From Rhodoferax sp. (GTDB taxonomy: Bacteria; Pseudomonadota; Gammaproteobacteria; Burkholderiales; Burkholderiaceae_C), in the NCBI GenBank assembly GCA_023231075.1, contig JALNWC010000080.1, forward strand, positions 1 through 8,837: a stretch of DNA of 8,837 bases. The letters run 5' to 3'. This document shows, piece after piece, positions 6,952 to 8,837 of the stretch; the first letter of the stretch is position 1; each line of letters begins with the position of its first letter. The translations under genes were made by a program, and so were the position numbers. The notes under the pieces are model-generated. The model saw only the letters and a program-made list of their open reading frames with translations, had not been told where the DNA came from and did no database searches.

Positions 6952-8063
6952 TCGAATTCAGGTTGCCTTCGCTCGGTGCCGACATGACCGAGGGCAAGCT
7001 GCTGGCCTGGCACGTCCAGCCCGGCGACAGCGTCAAGCGCGGCCAGGTGGTGGCCGTGGTGGACACCTCCAAGGCGGCGATTGATGTCGAGATCTGGCAG
7101 GACGGCGTGGTGCAGGAACTGTTGGTGCCGGTGGGCGACAAGGTGCCGGTGGGCACGGTGCTGGCCACCTTGCGCGCGCCGGGTGAAGTGCCCAAAGAAG
7201 CGCCAGCCATGCCAACGGAGCCGACAGCACCGCCTGCGGCAACAAAACAAGACAAGGCAGCTTTGGCAGAATCAGAAAAAGCGCCGACCAAAGCGTCTGC
7301 CATGTCTGCCACAACCCCGGTTTCATCGCCGGTTGCAGCCCCGGTTCCAGCCGCACAAAGGACCCTGCCCGCAGCGCCTGATCGGCAGCTAAACATGCGC
7401 CAGGCCATTGCCGCGGCCATGAGCCGCTCCAAGCGTGAAATCCCGCATTACTACCTGGCCGAGACGTTTTCCGTGCAAGTCGCCATGGACTGGCTGCAGC
7501 AACGCAACGCGGGCCTGCCCATTACCGGGCGCCTGTTGCCCGCCGTGCTGCTGATCAAGGCGGTGGCCTTGGCCTTGCAGCGCGCGCCAGAGCTCAATGG
7601 CTTTTACCGCGATGGGCAATTTCATCCCGGTGCCGCCGTGCATGCCGGGGTGGCCATTTCGCTGCGCGGTGGCGGGCTGGTGGCCCCGGCGATTCTTGAT
7701 GCGCAGCGCAAACCGCTGGAACAGTTGATGCGCGAGCTGGCCGACCTGGTCAGGCGCGCCCGCGCAGGCTCGCTGCGCAGTTCCGAAATGTCGGATGCCA
7801 CCATCACCATCACCAACCTCGGCGACCAGGCGATCGAGTCGGTGTTTGGCGTGATCTACCCGCCCCAGGTGGCGCTGGTGGGTTTTGGCGGCATTGCGAC
7901 AAGGCCCTGGGTGGTGGGGGGCGTGGTCTGCGCCCAGCCGGTGTTGTGCGCCACCCTGGCCGCCGATCACCGGGTCTCGGACGGGCACCGGGGCGCGATG
8001 TTTCTGGCCGAATTGCGGGACCTGTTGCAACAGCCGCAAGTGCTGGCAGGGGATGTGCCGTGA
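6948..8063 (+). CDS. pdhC: Dihydrolipoamide acyltransferase (E2) without a recognisable E3-binding domain
   Basis: This 371-residue E2 accepts the acyl group from E1 on a lipoyl arm and passes it to CoA. Residues 1-78 form one lipoyl domain, with the lipoylated lysine at K42 in the DTSKAA turn. Residues 79-147 are an Ala/Pro/Lys linker. From about 149 (MRQAIAAAMSRSKREIPHYY) to the end is the CAT-fold catalytic domain, with ITITNLGDQAIESVFGVIYP and the active-site motif DHRVSDG (His341). The usual peripheral subunit-binding domain, with a SPAVRRLA-like start, is absent between linker and catalytic core, so how E3 binds is unclear. The start at 6948 overlaps pdhB (ATGA) and has GGAG at 6936-6939; the longer open frame to 6723 is an antiparallel artefact of high GC. 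The linker uses noticeably more GCA, ACA, CAA and AAA codons than its flanks. The CAT fold excludes the alpha/beta-hydrolase type AcoC. Confidence 0.87.
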   Translation: MIEFRLPSLGADMTEGKLLAWHVQPGDSVKRGQVVAVVDTSKAAIDVEIWQDGVVQELLVPVGDKVPVGTVLATLRAPGEVPKEAPAMPTEPTAPPAATKQDKAALAESEKAPTKASAMSATTPVSSPVAAPVPAAQRTLPAAPDRQLNMRQAIAAAMSRSKREIPHYYLAETFSVQVAMDWLQQRNAGLPITGRLLPAVLLIKAVALALQRAPELNGFYRDGQFHPGAAVHAGVAISLRGGGLVAPAILDAQRKPLEQLMRELADLVRRARAGSLRSSEMSDATITITNLGDQAIESVFGVIYPPQVALVGFGGIATRPWVVGGVVCAQPVLCATLAADHRVSDGHRGAMFLAELRDLLQQPQVLAGDVP

Positions 8064-8071
8064 ACCCTGAC

Positions 8072-8148
8072 TCCGTCACTGCGAGCGAAGCGCGGCAGTC
8101 CCTGCCTGCGGAAGTCATGGATTGCTTCACTGCGTTCGCAATGACGGA
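8072..8148. repeat. 77-bp palindromic intergenic repeat between pdhC and the carrier-protein gene
   Basis: The left arm 8072-8101 (tccgtcactgcgagcgaagc...) and right arm 8119-8148 (...tgcgttcgcaatgacgga) are inverted repeats. They match at 23 of 30 positions, or 26 of 30 as RNA when G-U pairs are counted, around a 17-nt loop (8102-8118). The outer words cgtcaytgcga and ggattgc are hallmarks of a short dispersed palindrome found in many proteobacterial and other genomes (from memory). It begins 8 bp after the pdhC stop. In the mRNA it would form a long hairpin that could shield pdhC from 3' decay, dampen expression of the downstream gene, or separate the two. No T-tract follows. Confidence 0.8.
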
Positions 8149-8181
8149 ATCCTGCACTCGCCCAAATTGGGGAATGACATC

Positions 8182-8433
8182 ATGAGCACTGACCGCGCAA
8201 CGCTTGCCACCACCGTCATGAGCCTGCTGCGCGCCATTGCCCCCGAGCTGGAACCCGACACGCTCAACCCGGCGCGGCCGCTGCGCAGCCAGGTGGATCT
8301 GGACTCGATGGACTGGCTCAACTTTCTGGTGAGTCTGCACGCGCACTTCGGGGTCACGATCCCCGAAGCGGACTATGCCCGGCTGGTGTCGCTCAACGAC
8401 GTGCTGGACTATCTGGCGGCCCAAAGAGGGTAG
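8182..8433 (+). CDS. Acyl carrier protein (phosphopantetheine-binding)
   Basis: This 83-residue stand-alone carrier protein has the phosphopantetheine attachment motif DLDSMDWLNF, with Ser42 as the expected modified residue. A helix (TVMSLLRAIAPEL) precedes it and helices 3-4 (FGVTIPEADYARLVSLNDVLDYL) follow, the usual ACP fold. The start at 8182 follows a GGGGAA stretch (8169-8174) at 7-nt spacing, so I prefer it to the longer open frame from 8122, which would translate half of the palindromic repeat. The RBS sits in the small palindrome cccaaattggg (8161-8171). It is the last gene of the cluster, after E2, and its stop lies in a 36-bp direct repeat. It is not in a fatty-acid synthesis context, so it is unlikely to be the housekeeping AcpP. 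Roles such as accepting acyl groups from Acs or E2, or supplying octanoate for lipoylation, are speculation. Confidence 0.85.
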   Translation: MSTDRATLATTVMSLLRAIAPELEPDTLNPARPLRSQVDLDSMDWLNFLVSLHAHFGVTIPEADYARLVSLNDVLDYLAAQRG

Positions 8434-8465
8434 GGCGCCTTGCGCCGCCGCCCCATCGGCTTACT
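8430..8465. repeat. Direct repeat, copy 1 (contains the ACP stop codon)
   Basis: This 36-bp sequence runs from gtagggcgccttgcgcc to catcggcttact. It recurs at 8502-8538 with a single extra C, a 72-bp period. It contains the ACP stop TAG (8431-8433) and a small hairpin (ggcgc 8434-8438 with gcgcc 8442-8446). A short T-stretch (8465-8468) follows further on, so a weak terminator role is possible. Confidence 0.8.
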
Positions 8466-8501
8466 TTTGCCGCCTTGGCTTGCATTGCCTTGACCAAGCC
8501 A

Positions 8502-8538
8502 GTAGGGCGCCTTGCGCCGCCGCCCCCATCGGCTTACT
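8502..8538. repeat. Direct repeat, copy 2 (contains the Hsp20 stop codon)
   Basis: This is the second copy of the 36-bp repeat, with one extra C in the C-run. It overlaps the end of the minus-strand Hsp20 gene, whose stop is tta at 8534-8536. The 36-nt spacer between the copies (8466-8501) holds its own inverted repeat, ggcttg (8477-8482) with caagcc (8495-8500). The block separates two convergent genes and may act as a two-way terminator region. Confidence 0.8.
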
Positions 8539-8837
8539 GGATCGCCAGTTTTTTGGTCGAGGTGGTGGCTTTTTTGGGCAGGTCCAGCGTCAGTACGCCA
8601 TCCTCGTACTTGGCCACCGCCTTGGCGTCGTCCACTTCCTGCGACAGCGTGAAGACGCGTGACACGGTGCCGTAGTAGCGCTCGCTGCGCACCACCTTGC
8701 CTTTTTCCTTGACGTCTTTTTCACGCCGGGCCTCGGCGTCGATGTGCACCCGGTTGCCATCAATGCGCACATTGATGTCTTCCTTTTTGACGCCCGGCAG
8801 GTCGGCATGCACCTTGAAGGCGTCATCGTGTTCGACC
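8534..8837 (-). CDS. Hsp20/alpha-crystallin small heat-shock protein, C-terminal part (5' end outside window)
   Basis: The last 100 residues of a small heat-shock protein are encoded on the minus strand, converging on the ACP gene. The alpha-crystallin domain is clear: AFKVHADLPGVKKEDI at its start, then HIDAEARREK, VRSERYYGTVSRVFTL, and the signature YEDGVLTLDLPKK. The tail KKLAIQ holds a short L-x-I motif, the usual I/L-x-I/V anchor for oligomer assembly. The frame is open to base 8837 and the residues before the internal GTG at 8812 (VEHDDAFK) fit the family, so the start is beyond the right edge. The protein is an ATP-independent holdase chaperone of the cytoplasm. Its promoter is not in the window, so heat-shock control cannot be judged. 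Its link to the PDH cluster is by position only. Confidence 0.92.
   Translation of the reverse strand, partial: VEHDDAFKVHADLPGVKKEDINVRIDGNRVHIDAEARREKDVKEKGKVVRSERYYGTVSRVFTLSQEVDDAKAVAKYEDGVLTLDLPKKATTSTKKLAIQ

Noticed and set aside
4955..8063. Acetoin dehydrogenase (acoABC) identity for the E1/E2 genes
   Set aside because: E1 sizes would fit, but the E2 has the CAT-type catalytic core with DHRVSDG, not the alpha/beta-hydrolase core of Ralstonia/Pseudomonas AcoC. Acetoin cannot be fully excluded as a substrate.
8430..8538. Repeat-spacer-repeat of about 36-36-37 nt, the dimensions of a minimal CRISPR
   Set aside because: There are only two copies, they overlap the stop codons of two protein genes, and there is no leader or cas gene. 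It is better explained as a duplicated intergenic element.

Overview
This 8.8 kb window is GC-rich. Its gene content and protein sequences look like a betaproteobacterium, most likely Burkholderiales and perhaps Comamonadaceae (Rhodoferax/Polaromonas type). That placement is from recalled family resemblance, not from a search. There are eight protein genes. Two run off the edges: the 3' part of an hrpA-type RNA helicase gene at the left, and the 3' part of an Hsp20 gene on the minus strand at the right. No rRNA, tRNA, CRISPR array or transposase was seen.

Layout: (1) 1-2454, C-terminal two thirds of HrpA, with an in-frame insertion that carries a small palindromic repeat. (2) 2455-2698, a 244-bp intergenic region with five tandem 16-bp units ending in a REP-like hairpin, then a possible FNR/Anr-type promoter. 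(3) 2699-8433, a tight co-directional cluster: a two-CBS-domain protein, a short AcsA-type acetyl-CoA synthetase, E1-alpha, E1-beta and E2 of a pyruvate dehydrogenase-like complex, and an acyl carrier protein. The start and stop codons of acs/pdhA, pdhA/pdhB and pdhB/pdhC overlap, which points to one operon with translational coupling. A palindromic repeat separates pdhC from the acyl carrier gene. (4) 8430-8538, a near-identical direct repeat whose two copies contain the stop codons of the converging acyl-carrier and Hsp20 genes.

How the genes may work together: the operon holds two separate routes to acetyl-CoA, from acetate (Acs) and from pyruvate (PDH E1/E2). With them are a probable adenylate-sensing CBS protein and a free carrier protein. 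The E2 is unusual: it has one lipoyl domain and a catalytic domain, but I see no peripheral E3-binding domain in its Ala/Pro-rich linker, and no E3 (lipoamide dehydrogenase) gene lies in the window. I infer a specialised second PDH module, possibly induced at low oxygen or under stress (candidate FNR box, Hsp20 neighbour). Its real substrate, its E3 partner and the role of the carrier protein cannot be settled from sequence alone.
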